Source: Terriglobales bacterium (GTDB lineage Bacteria; Acidobacteriota; Terriglobia; Terriglobales; Acidobacteriaceae). Taken from it: DNA of 37,003 nucleotides. The notes beneath the pieces are model-generated. The model did not search any database. It was not told the origin of the DNA and saw nothing but the letters and a program-made list of their open reading frames with translations. Within the stretch, counting starts at the first letter, position 1; each line of letters opens with the position of its first letter. Shown here piece by piece: positions 1 to 7,113 of this stretch. The stretch is taken from positions 1 through 37,003 of the forward strand of contig DATIBR010000163.1 in the NCBI GenBank assembly GCA_035457425.1, given 5' to 3'. Both the position numbers and the translations under genes were made by a program.

Positions 1-1
1 C

Positions 2-307
2 GTCATGACCAACGGCAAGGCCGTGCCCGATATCCGCGGCGGCTCCGGCGAGAACCTCTTCCCCAAGTTCACCACCTGGCGCGAGCAGATCGACGGCAAA
101 TACTGGTTCCCCACCTACACCCGCGCCGACGACTACCTGAACTTCAAGACCGGCCCGGTGCACGTCCGCGAGATCATCAAGTACACCGACTACAAGCGCT
201 TCGGCTCGCAGACCAAGATCACTTACGGCGGCCAGGAGGTCGAGAAGAACCCGCAGGGCCAGCAGCCCCCGCAGCAGCAGCAACCGCCGCCGCAGCCGCC
301 GAAATGA
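2..307 (+). CDS. C-terminal part of an unrecognised conserved protein (5' end outside window)
   Basis: The reading frame is open from the first complete codon at base 2 to the TGA at 305-307, so this is the 3' end of a longer gene; the ATG at 5 is probably internal. The visible 101 residues hold a motif with GKYWFPTYTRADD and VHVREIIKYTDYKRF, which looks like the last beta strands of a secreted or outer-membrane-associated protein, followed by a low-complexity Gln/Pro tail (QGQQPPQQQQPPPQPPK). I have seen similar tails in acidobacterial hypothetical proteins but cannot name a family. A strong hairpin terminator lies about 45 bases after the stop. Function unknown. Confidence 0.75.
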   Translation, partial: VMTNGKAVPDIRGGSGENLFPKFTTWREQIDGKYWFPTYTRADDYLNFKTGPVHVREIIKYTDYKRFGSQTKITYGGQEVEKNPQGQQPPQQQQPPPQPPK

Positions 308-318
308 GTAAGCATCGT

Positions 319-343
319 GTGGAGGCGGGCGACCTCGCCCGCC
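319..343. repeat. Dispersed palindrome, GGCGGGCGA-n-TCGCCCGCC family
   Basis: GTGGAGGCGGGCGA then CC then TCGCCCGCC forms a near-perfect palindrome between the stop of the first gene and its terminator. The same core recurs at 10238-10261, and a related one at 36724-36751. Confidence 0.7.
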
Positions 344-350
344 AAAACCA

Positions 351-375
351 AAAGCCCCGCTTTCGCGGGGCTTTT
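351..375. terminator. Intrinsic terminator between convergent genes
   Basis: AAAGCCCCGC (351-360), loop TTTC, GCGGGGCTTT (365-374), followed by T375. The A-run on the left and T-run on the right let it work in both directions, which suits its position between a plus-strand and a minus-strand gene that converge. Confidence 0.85.
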
Positions 376-377
376 CT

Positions 378-405
378 GTGCACTGTCCACCGTGCACTGT
401 CCACT
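378..405. repeat. Period-7 tandem array, GTSCACY type
   Basis: Four 7-base units: GTGCACT, GTCCACC, GTGCACT, GTCCACT. The array ends seven bases before the stop codon (412-414) of the minus-strand kinase gene. The same unit type occurs at 6957, 7017, 15534 and 17295. Confidence 0.85.
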
Positions 406-411
406 GGTTCT

Positions 412-1437
412 CTACGCTGCCGGCGCCAGGCTCCTCTGGGCCGCCTGCTGGATGAACCGCTTCATCACCGTGGCCCACATCACCTTCTTGCGCACCGCGC
501 TCTCGCGCGCCTGGCCGTTGCGGCCTTGCGCGAACATCCCCAGCAGCGCCTTCATCTTCAGCACCCGCAGCACGGCTTCCTCGGTCGGCGTCACGCCGTA
601 GGCCGCCAGGAACTCTTCCTGCACCGCGCCGGTGATCTCGCGATTGCAGAACGGATACTTCTCCAGCGCCTCCACGCACGCCAGGAACTGCGCCGCGTCC
701 TGGAAGGCCAGCCCGCGCTTGCTCATCTTGGCGTAGTCGCACACGCCCACGCCGCCCTCGTTCACGATGGTGTTCAACGGCGTGAAGTCGTTCAGCACCG
801 CCGAATTCGGCAGCGCCTTCTTCACCCGCGACAGCGCCGACTTCGCCCCGGCCAGGATCGTCCGGATCGACGCCTCTTCCAGTCCCTCGGCGCGGCAGCG
901 CTCGCATGCCTTCTTCAGCTCGTTCAGCAGCTCTTCGCTGTCGAACGGCACCGGCATGTCCGCCGTGGCCTTGTGGAACGACCGCAGCCACTCGCCCGCC
1001 TTGCGCGCCGCGGCCTTCAGCACCTCGTGGTCCGCGTACCCCGGCAGCAGCGCCGCCTTCATGATGATCGACTGCAGCGGGAGCCCGGTGAACTTCTGCG
1101 TGACCACCGCGCCTACATCCGTGAAATCGCCCAGCGGACGCGGCACGCCCGTCAGGCCCTTCTTCTCGAAGATCTTGTGGACGTAGCTCAGGTTCCCGAA
1201 CTCCGTCCGCGCCATCTGCTTGGCGGCCTGCGCGCCGCACTTCGACGCGCGATACACCTTCGCCGCCACGCGCTCGCTCGCGTCCGCGAAGTCCACCACG
1301 ATGTCGTAGGTGTAGTGCTCGGTCTTGGGCGTGTGCCCGACCACGCGCACGTTCTTCAGTTCCGGGTGCCCGGGGAACATCTCCAACGCAGACTGCCGCA
1401 GTTCCGCGACGATCTGGTCCATCACATTCTCAGCCAT
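412..1437 (-). CDS. Aminoglycoside phosphotransferase-fold kinase (APH family), 341 aa
   Basis: The protein has the layout of APH/choline-kinase-like small-molecule kinases: a nucleotide-binding lysine in VAAKVYR (K60), a catalytic loop LNDFTPLN (D217, N222) and a metal-binding aspartate in VCDYAK (D234). The family's usual HGD catalytic motif is replaced by LND, so the histidine is missing while the aspartate and asparagine remain. No signal peptide or membrane segment is visible, so it should be cytoplasmic. The ATG at 1437 is preceded by a good ribosome binding site (GGAGAAG, 3 nt spacing TA-A). It stands alone on the minus strand. The substrate cannot be told from sequence; relatives act on sugars, lipid headgroups or drugs, and resistance is not implied. 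Confidence 0.8.
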   Translation of the reverse strand: MAENVMDQIVAELRQSALEMFPGHPELKNVRVVGHTPKTEHYTYDIVVDFADASERVAAKVYRASKCGAQAAKQMARTEFGNLSYVHKIFEKKGLTGVPRPLGDFTDVGAVVTQKFTGLPLQSIIMKAALLPGYADHEVLKAAARKAGEWLRSFHKATADMPVPFDSEELLNELKKACERCRAEGLEEASIRTILAGAKSALSRVKKALPNSAVLNDFTPLNTIVNEGGVGVCDYAKMSKRGLAFQDAAQFLACVEALEKYPFCNREITGAVQEEFLAAYGVTPTEEAVLRVLKMKALLGMFAQGRNGQARESAVRKKVMWATVMKRFIQQAAQRSLAPAA

Positions 1438-1855
1438 TACTTCTCCAGAGGGTTCGTCCCTAAATTTCCGTGTTCGACCAAAGGCCCAATATCGCTTTCA
1501 GGAAGGTACTTCTTACAGAGCTCTTGCTGGACGCAGGCCGGGAGCCGGCCGCCATGCCCCTTTATCTTGCAGTTACCCTGCCAAGCCCCAACCGCACGCT
1601 ACCCCGTAACTCGTTGATTCTGCGTAGGTAAACAGTTGCTGCCCGGGGTACCTGCTGGCCGGCCTTTCACGATGTGAGCACTCCGTTACCCACATCTGGC
1701 ATGACCGCGGGCACTGCGGCCGCCTTCGGCCGCGGCCGTTGGATTTGACCTTCCTCGTGACAAAACAACACGGCCCGCCTGAAGGCGGGCCACTCGCAGC
1801 TCGGAACTCGCAACTCGCAACTCGCAACTCGGAACTCGGAACTCGGAACTCGGAA
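1438..1855. other. Gene-free stretch with palindromes and a heptamer array
   Basis: I see no credible gene here. Bases 1438-1700 are featureless to me. 1716-1738 is a CGGCCGCC-TTC-GGCCGCGG palindrome (copies near 10194 and 14166), 1772-1791 is a GGCCCGCC-TGAA-GGCGGGCC hairpin, and the period-7 array follows from 1791. Confidence 0.6.
1761..1791 (-). terminator. Possible terminator downstream of the HNH gene
   Basis: On the minus strand the hairpin GGCCCGCC-TTCA-GGCGGGCC (1791-1772) is followed after two bases by a T-rich stretch (GTTGTTTTG). The T-run is interrupted, so this is only a candidate; it may simply be a dispersed palindrome. Confidence 0.4.
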
Positions 1856-1860
1856 CTAAT
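1791..1860. repeat. Period-7 tandem array, AACTCGC/AACTCGG type, ten units
   Basis: Units run CACTCGC, AGCTCGG, three AACTCGC, four AACTCGG, then AACTAAT. It is the longest of the period-7 arrays here. The last unit contains the stop codon (1856-1858 on the minus strand) of the HNH endonuclease gene. Confidence 0.92.
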
Positions 1861-2464
1861 AGAACAGGTACTTTCTCCACTTCGCGTCCGACCGCCCGAT
1901 CATCCGCATGATGTGCCGGCTGGTGTGCAGCGTGAACGCCCGCGGCTCCCGGATCAGCTTCATCGCCGCCTCGTGCAGCAACTGGTTCCCCTTGTTGCGG
2001 TTGCACTCCTGGCAGCAGGCCACCAGGTTCTCCCAGCTCGACATCCCTCCGCGCGACCGCGGGATCACGTGGTCGAGCGTGAGTTCCGCCGAGGGCAGCA
2101 GCTTGGCGCAGTACTGGCAGGTGTTGCGGTCGCGCAGCAGGATGTTCTTGCGCGAGAGCGCCCGCGTCTGGTGCGGGATGCGCCGGTACTCCACCAGCCG
2201 GATCACGCTCGGCACCCGCATCGCGATGCGCGCCGCGTGCAGGTAGTGCCCGTTCTCTTCCTCCGTCATCGCCACGCCCTTCAGCACCAGCACGATCGCG
2301 CGCCGCGCCGCGCAGATGTTGATGGGCTCGTAGCTCGCGTTCAGCACCAGCACCGGCTGGTGCATGGGATGCCCGCCGTTCCCGTTCGCCTTCGGCTGCG
2401 GCGCCGCCTGCGTGTGCGGGTTCTGCCGTGCATGGGTTCCGTGATGTGTCCCGTGCTTATGCAT
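1856..2464 (-). CDS. HNH endonuclease family protein
   Basis: The core is a classic HNH fold: a zinc pair CQYC, then [13 protein letters not shown] with the catalytic DH, then [16 protein letters not shown] with the second cysteine pair and the final HNH asparagine. The N-terminal [12 protein letters not shown] and the C-terminal KWRKYLFY are typical of a widespread chromosomal HNH family of unknown physiological role, distinct from homing or restriction enzymes. I chose the ATG at 2464, which overlaps the 3' end of comF by eight bases and gives a His-rich leader; the ATG at 2365 (MHQPVLVLN) would fit the conserved domain boundary more exactly. It is probably co-transcribed with comF. The stop codon lies within a heptamer repeat. 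Confidence 0.82.
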   Translation of the reverse strand: MHKHGTHHGTHARQNPHTQAAPQPKANGNGGHPMHQPVLVLNASYEPINICAARRAIVLVLKGVAMTEEENGHYLHAARIAMRVPSVIRLVEYRRIPHQTRALSRKNILLRDRNTCQYCAKLLPSAELTLDHVIPRSRGGMSSWENLVACCQECNRNKGNQLLHEAAMKLIREPRAFTLHTSRHIMRMIGRSDAKWRKYLFY

Positions 2465-3407
2465 AGGCCGCCATGCTCTTCGTCGTGGGTTCGTCCTCAA
2501 ACTCCTCCGGCTCGCTCGACTCTGGCTCGACCAGCTGCGCGTCGCTCCGGAGCACGCGCGCCACCGTCGCCACGTACACCTTCTCCGCGCCGGCGCGCCG
2601 CAGCACCTTCGCGCACTCCGCCGCCGTCGTGCCGGTGGTCATCACGTCGTCGACCAGCAGCACGGTCGCGCCCTCGAGCTTCTCGGGCTCGACCGCCGCG
2701 AACGCCCCGCGCACGTTCTCGCGCCGCTGATGCCGCGTCAGCCCGGTCTGCGACACCGTGTCGCGCACCCGCACCAGCCGCTCCGCCGCCAGTTCGAATC
2801 TGGGTGCCCCATCCTTTGCGACGCCCGACTTTGGCGGAGCAAAGGGTGGGCGGAAGGCCGCGCGCGTGATCTCCAGCGCCTGGTTGAATCCGCGCTGCCG
2901 TTGCTTGCCGGTGTACAGCGGGACCGGCACCACCAGCACGCGCTCGCCCGCGATCTCCAACCCGGCCACCACCTCCGCCAGCATCCGCCCCAGCACCGGC
3001 GCCGCCGTCTGCACGCGCGCGTACTTCATCAGGTGGATCAGGTCGCGCAACGCGCCCTCGTACGGCCCATACGCCAGCGCCCGCTCGTACGGCGGCCGCG
3101 CCCGCTCACACATCCCGCACAACACTTTTCCATGAGTGTCATCCTGAGCGCGCTGTTCCTGCGCGCGAAGGATCTCACCGCCCACGCTCTCCCCTGAGAT
3201 CGCTCCCGCCAGCACCCTTTCCCCGCACACGAAGCACGCCGGCCCCTGCGCCGGCGCGATCCGCGCCACGCATTCCGGGCAAACCGGTAGCCGTGAAATA
3301 TTCTCGAGTGGGACGCCGCACAAGCGGCAGTCGGAGGGGAACAGCGTCGCGAACAGGCCTTCGGCGAGCGCAAACAGGGTCCCGGCGCGCCGGCTACTTT
3401 CCGGCAA
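2457..3407 (-). CDS. comF: ComF-family phosphoribosyltransferase-like protein with two repeat-derived insertions, 316 aa
   Basis: The N-terminal zinc region has paired cysteines (CRLCG at 27-31, CPEC at 43-46, CFVCG at 58-62, CGMC at 97-100), and the C-terminal PRPP-binding loop is [12 protein letters not shown] (about 250-261). RGFNQA and the [17 protein letters not shown] stretch are ComF hallmarks; the family is tied to DNA uptake. Two segments look foreign: residues about 77-91 ([13 protein letters not shown]) and about 186-202 ([14 protein letters not shown]). Each coincides with a dispersed palindrome also found outside genes, inserted in frame. The last 30 residues are acidic and uncharacterised. 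It overlaps the downstream HNH gene by eight bases. The active-site loop is intact, so the gene looks functional. Confidence 0.88.
   Translation of the reverse strand: MPESSRRAGTLFALAEGLFATLFPSDCRLCGVPLENISRLPVCPECVARIAPAQGPACFVCGERVLAGAISGESVGGEILRAQEQRAQDDTHGKVLCGMCERARPPYERALAYGPYEGALRDLIHLMKYARVQTAAPVLGRMLAEVVAGLEIAGERVLVVPVPLYTGKQRQRGFNQALEITRAAFRPPFAPPKSGVAKDGAPRFELAAERLVRVRDTVSQTGLTRHQRRENVRGAFAAVEPEKLEGATVLLVDDVMTTGTTAAECAKVLRRAGAEKVYVATVARVLRSDAQLVEPESSEPEEFEDEPTTKSMAAYA
2802..2850. repeat. Palindrome CCCATCCTTTGC...GCAAAGGGTGGG inside comF
   Basis: GGGTGCCCCATCCTTTGCG opens and GCAAAGGGTGGG closes an imperfect palindrome with a variable centre. The same arms recur inside the glycosyltransferase gene at 16700-16745. 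In both genes it stays in frame and yields the shared peptide AKDGAP. Confidence 0.85.
3138..3178. repeat. Palindrome GTCATCCTGAG...GAAGGATCTCAC inside comF
   Basis: This is a member of the GTCAT-Y-CTGAGGAG family seen at 10673, 13334, 13858, 19041 and 23808. Here it lies in the coding sequence of comF between the third and fourth cysteine pairs, in frame. Confidence 0.8.
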
Positions 3408-3510
3408 GTCTTGCCCTTGGGCCCGGATTAGCTCACTACTGCTGAAGACGAGCCTCCTCGCGGTGCCTCAAGTATAACCGAGAATCTCCGCTGCCTCGCA
3501 ACACACACGT

Positions 3511-3516
3511 TACACT
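3511..3516 (+). promoter_or_regulatory. Candidate -10 box for the 83-aa membrane protein
   Basis: TACACT lies 7 nt before the GTG start at 3524, so transcription would begin at or next to the start codon. No clear -35 box is seen. Confidence 0.5.
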
Positions 3517-3523
3517 CGCCCAT

Positions 3524-3775
3524 GTGAGGCGTTTTCTCCTACTCACGCGAGTGCTTCAACTGCTCTTGGCGGTTGTGCTGGGTTACCTGTTGATGGTGGC
3601 TTTCCTGTGGTGCGGGTACTACTCAAAGGAACACGGCATCTCCAACAACTGGCCGCTTAACAACACTGTGGCCAGCGTCCTGTTCGCGCTAGGGTATCCA
3701 TGGCTGGCGATTGTGTATGGCGCGGCAATCTTCGGAGTTCTAACATGGCTCTTCCCTCGAAGAGCGAGCGGCTAG
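3524..3775 (+). CDS. Small two-helix membrane protein, 83 aa
   Basis: The protein has two hydrophobic segments, LLLAVVLGYLLMVAFLWCGYY (near 14-33, partly quoted by position) and VLFALGYPWLAIVYGAAIFGVLTW (near 52-74), separated by a short polar loop, with a basic N-terminus (MRRF) and basic C-terminus (FPRRASG). The start is a GTG at 3524; an ATG at 3522 overlaps it but is followed directly by TGA. Codon use is less GC-biased than in the neighbours. It diverges from comF. I do not recognise a family and cannot give a function. Confidence 0.6.
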   Translation: MRRFLLLTRVLQLLLAVVLGYLLMVAFLWCGYYSKEHGISNNWPLNNTVASVLFALGYPWLAIVYGAAIFGVLTWLFPRRASG

Positions 3776-3776
3776 T

Positions 3777-3857
3777 CCTTCGGAAGGGCCGCGCTTCAGC
3801 GCGGCCGTAAAGTCGCGCGCGAAGCGCGCATCCACTCTGCCGAAGGCCGGCGCGCAG
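3777..3857. repeat. 80-bp dispersed repeat, copy 1 of 3
   Basis: Begins CCTTCGGAAGGGCCGCGCTT and ends GCCGAAGGCCGGCGCGCAG, with an inner GCCGCGCTTCAGCGCGGC hairpin and a TCGCGCGCGAAGCGCG block. Copies 2 and 3 are at 9366-9446 and 14198-14279. All three directly follow the 3' end of a plus-strand gene or its terminator. Confidence 0.88.
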
Positions 3858-3890
3858 CGAGCCGGAGCGAGCGCGCAGCGCCAATTACCT

Positions 3891-3929
3891 CTACGGCTCC
3901 CAATCCGCCCTGAAAAACCTCGTGTCCCC
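3891..3929 (-). pseudogene. Relic of a second PD40 gene 3' end (13 codons)
   Basis: Read on the minus strand, these bases give GDTRFFRADWEP followed by TAG. The intact gene 150 bp upstream ends GDTNIFMADWEP-TAA. The match covers the last 12 codons and the stop position, with a block of 18 identical bases (3892-3909 and 4046-4063). It looks like the tail of a decayed tandem duplicate or the scar of a recombination. Confidence 0.65.
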
Positions 3930-4044
3930 TACCTCTTCTTCATGAGCAAGAGCTCTGCACCTTGCGAAGACAGAAAAGAGATTTCCTCCTCTCCTCCCCT
4001 CCTCCTGTTTTCATTTGCTCTTCTCCGCGTCCTCCTGTTCGGGT

Positions 4045-5109
4045 TTACGGCTCCCAATCCGCCATGAAGATATTCGTGTCCCCCCGCTTGGCCGCGTTCC
4101 GGTTCGACGCCCACACCAGCCGCTTCCCGTCGCTCGAGAACATCGGGAAGCCGTCGAACTCCGGCGACCACGTCACCCGCTCCAGCCCCGTCCCGTCTTC
4201 GTTGATCAGATACAGGTCGAAATTCCGGCCCTTGGGGTCTGCCACGTTCGACGCAAAGATGATCCGCTTCCCATCCGGATGCCAGAACGGACCGAAATTC
4301 GCCGCGCCGTTCTTCGTCACCTGCCGCTTGTTCGAGCCGTCGGCGTCCATCAGCCAGATCTCCAGGTGCCCCGGCCGGATCAGCCCTTTCGCCAGCAGCG
4401 CCTGGTAGTCGGCGATCTCCTCCGGCGTCTGCGGCCGCTGCGACCGGTACACGATCTTTTTCCCGTCCGCCGACCAGAACGGCCCGCCGTCGTATCCGAC
4501 CTCGTGCGTCAGCCGCCGCACGTGCTTGCCGTTGGCGTCCATCGTGTAGATCTCGAGGTCGCCGTCGCGCATCGAGGTGAACACGATCCGCTTCCCGTCT
4601 CGCGTGACGGTCGCCTCCGCGTCGTACCCGGGATGCGGCGCCAGCGGCTTCACGTCCGAGCCGGCGGGCTTCGCCGTGTAGATGTCGTACGCCGCGTACA
4701 CCGGCCACACGTAGCCGTGCGAGTAGTCCGGCTTCGCCGGACACTCCGGCCCTGCCGCGTGCGTCGACGAGTACAGGATCCGCTTCCCGTTCGGGAAGAT
4801 GTACGAGCACGTCGTGCGGCCCTTCCCGCTGCTCACCTGCTTCCCGACGAACGCGCCGTGCACGGGCGCTTCGGCCGGCATGGTGTAGATGCGGTCGCAC
4901 GGCACGCCCTCGCCCGAGTGCTGCCAGATGAGCTGCTTGTCGTCCGCCGAGAAGTACGCCTCCGCGTTCTCGCCCTCGAACGTTATCTGCCGGACGTTCT
5001 TCAGGTGCTTCTCCTCCGGCATCGCGAGCGGCGCCGGCGCCTGCGACTGCTGCATAGCAAAGGCGGCGGACAATGCCACCGCCCCGATCAAAAGAACCCG
5101 TCCCCTCAT
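4045..5109 (-). CDS. Secreted PD40/TolB-like beta-propeller protein, 354 aa
   Basis: An N-terminal signal peptide (MRGRVLLIGAVALSAAFA) is followed by repeated PD40 units: YFSADDKQLIW, YIFPNGKRILYSS, VTRDGKRIVFTS, WSADGKKIVYRS, WHPDGKRIIFAS and FSSDGKRLVWAS. This is the TolB-type six-bladed propeller, which usually binds proteins or peptides in the periplasm. No catalytic domain is attached. The ATG at 5109 overlaps the TGA of the upstream M28 peptidase (ATGA, 5106-5109), so the two are very likely translationally coupled and work together outside the cytoplasm. The ligand is unknown. A relic of a second copy of the gene's tail lies just downstream. Confidence 0.88.
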   Translation of the reverse strand: MRGRVLLIGAVALSAAFAMQQSQAPAPLAMPEEKHLKNVRQITFEGENAEAYFSADDKQLIWQHSGEGVPCDRIYTMPAEAPVHGAFVGKQVSSGKGRTTCSYIFPNGKRILYSSTHAAGPECPAKPDYSHGYVWPVYAAYDIYTAKPAGSDVKPLAPHPGYDAEATVTRDGKRIVFTSMRDGDLEIYTMDANGKHVRRLTHEVGYDGGPFWSADGKKIVYRSQRPQTPEEIADYQALLAKGLIRPGHLEIWLMDADGSNKRQVTKNGAANFGPFWHPDGKRIIFASNVADPKGRNFDLYLINEDGTGLERVTWSPEFDGFPMFSSDGKRLVWASNRNAAKRGDTNIFMADWEP

Positions 5110-6926
5110 TTTCTCTGCTCCAGCGTCACTTTGAACGTCATCGTCTCGCTGCCCCGAAGCACCTTCACCTCCACCACGTCGCCCACCTTGCTCTTGCGCA
5201 GCGCGAAGGTGAAGTCCTGCAGGTTCTTGATCTGCATCTCGTTCCACTGCACCAGGATGTCGCCGCCCTTGATGCCCGCCTTCGCCGCCGGCGACCCTGG
5301 CCGCACGTCCGCGAACTTCACTCCCGTCTCCACCTGCCCGAAGTCCGGGATCGACCCAAAGTACGGCCCGTAGCCGCCGCCTCCGCCCCCCGCCGGACGC
5401 TGGTCGGTCTCCACCCGCACGAACTGCGGGCGCGCCGTGTCGCCCGCCAAGTCGCTGGTCAACTCCGCCACCAGGTCCAGCAGCCGCGCCGCCGACGCCG
5501 CGTCGATCTTCTCCCACGTGTCGCTCGGCTTGTGGTAATCCGAGTGCAGCCCGCTGAAGAAGAACAGCACCGGGATCTTCTGCGTGACGAAGCTGGTGTG
5601 GTCGCTCGCCGCGTATCCGCTCGCCGAATAATCCACCGTCAGCTGGTGCTTCGGGACCGCGCCCTCCACCAGCGCCTTCAGCGTCGAACCCGTCCCCACT
5701 CCGCCGATGAACACCTTGCCGCCCGCGATGCGCCCGATCATGTCCATGTTCAGCATCGCGACCGCCTTTTCCAGCGGCCGCGTGGGATGCTTCACCCACC
5801 AGCTCGACCCCAGGATCCCCAGCTCCTCGCCCGCGAACTCCATGAACAGTACGCCGCGCTGCAGCTTGCCGCGCTCCGCCGCGAACAGCCGCGCCAGCTC
5901 CAGCACGCCCGCCGCGCCCGACGCGTTGTCGTCCGCTCCCGGATGCACCTGCCCCACCAGCGACGGCGCCAGCGAGCTCTGCCCGCCCCGCCCCAGGTGG
6001 TCGTAGTGCCCGCCCACGATCACGTACTCGTCCGTCTTCCCTGGCAGGTACGCCAGCACGTTCGCCACCTGCTTGTGGATCCGCTCGATGTCCACCTCGA
6101 GCGCCACCTTCATGCTCTCCGGCAGCGACCGCGAATCCGGCTGCGACTTCTCGTCGATGGCCTTCTGCAGCGCGTCGAGCGACGTCTTCTCCGCCCCCAG
6201 CCACCGGTCCGCCACCGCGCGCTTCACCTGCACGATCGGGATCCCCGCGTCCTCGGGCCCCGCTTGTCCGAACTTCATCAGCAGGTCTTCCTCGCCCTTG
6301 CCGGGCGCGGCGTTCACCAGCACCACCGCCTTCGCGCCGTGCACGCGCGCGTTGATGGCTTTCGTGATGAGCAGCGCGTGGTGCGTCGGGCCCTGGTTCC
6401 CGCTTTTCTGCTGGAACCCGGGCGGCTCGTTGCGCAGCACCAGGACGATCTTGTCCTTCACGTCCATGTGCATGTAGTCGTCGTAGCCGAACTCCGGCGC
6501 CGACGCGCCATATCCCACGAACACCACCGGCGCCGCCGCCGCGCCGCTCGCCGAGAACGTGAGCGGCACGTAGTCCTCGCGCAGCTTCAGCTTCTCTTCT
6601 TTCCCGCTGACGGTCGCCGCCAGACGGTTCTTCCCCTTCAGCTTCGCTCCCACCGTGACGTCGAACCACTGCGTGTATTTCCCCGCCTCGCCCGCCGGCT
6701 CCAGCCCCAGCCGCTTGAACTCGCGCTCCACGTAGTCGCGCGCCTTGTTCAACCCGCGCGTCCCGGCGCCGCGACCTTCCATGCGCGGGTCGGCCAGTTT
6801 CCTCACGTCGTTGAGATAGCGCGCCGGATCGGCGGGCGCGGTCGCCGCCCACAACTGCGGCGCGACCAGGGCAAGCACGAGCAGGAACACGGTGGCCCGC
6901 AGGCGTACGGCTGGCTTGGCAGTCAT
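5106..6926 (-). CDS. Secreted M28 zinc aminopeptidase with PA and PDZ domains, 606 aa
   Basis: From the ATG at 6926 there is a signal peptide (hydrophobic stretch TVFLLVLALVAPQLWA), a PA-like insert (about residues 115-240), the M28 catalytic domain and a C-terminal PDZ domain (about 520-606, with VRPGSPAAKAGIKGGDILV). Zinc and catalytic residues are visible: H307 in GGHYDHLG, the aspartates in PGADDNASG (332-333), E367/E368 in FAGEELG, D395 in NMDMIG and H465 in DYHKPSDT. It should be a periplasmic or secreted co-catalytic zinc aminopeptidase. A TAGAAT box exactly 7 nt before this ATG supports the chosen start over the ATG at 6935. The gene is coupled to the PD40 gene and divergent from the OPT transporter, which suggests a peptide degradation and uptake unit. 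Confidence 0.93.
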   Translation of the reverse strand: MTAKPAVRLRATVFLLVLALVAPQLWAATAPADPARYLNDVRKLADPRMEGRGAGTRGLNKARDYVEREFKRLGLEPAGEAGKYTQWFDVTVGAKLKGKNRLAATVSGKEEKLKLREDYVPLTFSASGAAAAPVVFVGYGASAPEFGYDDYMHMDVKDKIVLVLRNEPPGFQQKSGNQGPTHHALLITKAINARVHGAKAVVLVNAAPGKGEEDLLMKFGQAGPEDAGIPIVQVKRAVADRWLGAEKTSLDALQKAIDEKSQPDSRSLPESMKVALEVDIERIHKQVANVLAYLPGKTDEYVIVGGHYDHLGRGGQSSLAPSLVGQVHPGADDNASGAAGVLELARLFAAERGKLQRGVLFMEFAGEELGILGSSWWVKHPTRPLEKAVAMLNMDMIGRIAGGKVFIGGVGTGSTLKALVEGAVPKHQLTVDYSASGYAASDHTSFVTQKIPVLFFFSGLHSDYHKPSDTWEKIDAASAARLLDLVAELTSDLAGDTARPQFVRVETDQRPAGGGGGGYGPYFGSIPDFGQVETGVKFADVRPGSPAAKAGIKGGDILVQWNEMQIKNLQDFTFALRKSKVGDVVEVKVLRGSETMTFKVTLEQRK

Positions 6927-6933
6927 GCCCGCC

Positions 6934-6939
6934 ATTCTA
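6934..6939 (-). promoter_or_regulatory. Candidate -10 box (TAGAAT) of the M28 gene
   Basis: On the minus strand TAGAAT is followed by seven bases (GGCGGGC) and the ATG at 6926. A transcript starting at the usual distance would be leaderless. The competing ATG at 6935 overlaps the box itself and so would not be transcribed. Confidence 0.55.
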
Positions 6940-6956
6940 GCGGCCCGCCGTCGCCT

Positions 6957-7037
6957 GTCCACTGTGTCGTCCGTCACCGTCCCATGTTCGCCGCGGTCCC
7001 CGCCTTTCTGTCCCCCGTCCACTGTCCACCGTCCACT
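6957..7037. repeat. Heptamer units GTCCACT/GTCCACC between divergent M28 and OPT genes
   Basis: One GTCCACT at 6957-6963, and three tandem units GTCCACT, GTCCACC, GTCCACT at 7017-7037. The array sits in the divergent promoter region. Confidence 0.8.
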
Positions 7038-7113
7038 GCCTTCTGCTACCATCCAACGTTTGCACCAGGAGCGCCGCACCGCCTGACTGGGTTCCAGATA
7101 ACAAGGAGGAGCC

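Noticed and set aside
412-1437. Antibiotic resistance role for the APH-fold kinase
   Set aside because: The fold is shared with many metabolic kinases and the catalytic motif deviates; nothing nearby supports resistance.
1600-1660. Minus-strand CAGCAACTGTTTACC, which resembles a short piece of 23S rRNA
   Set aside because: Flanking sequence does not continue the similarity, so chance is the simplest explanation.
1573-2006. Short minus-strand frames across the heptamer array (peptides such as VASCEFR and SSEFRVPS)
   Set aside because: They are translations of the AACTCGG repeat, have no family resemblance and overlap the HNH gene.
2791-2806. GTTCGAATC, which resembles the T-loop of a tRNA
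   Set aside because: It lies in comF coding sequence, and no acceptor, D or anticodon stems can be paired around it.
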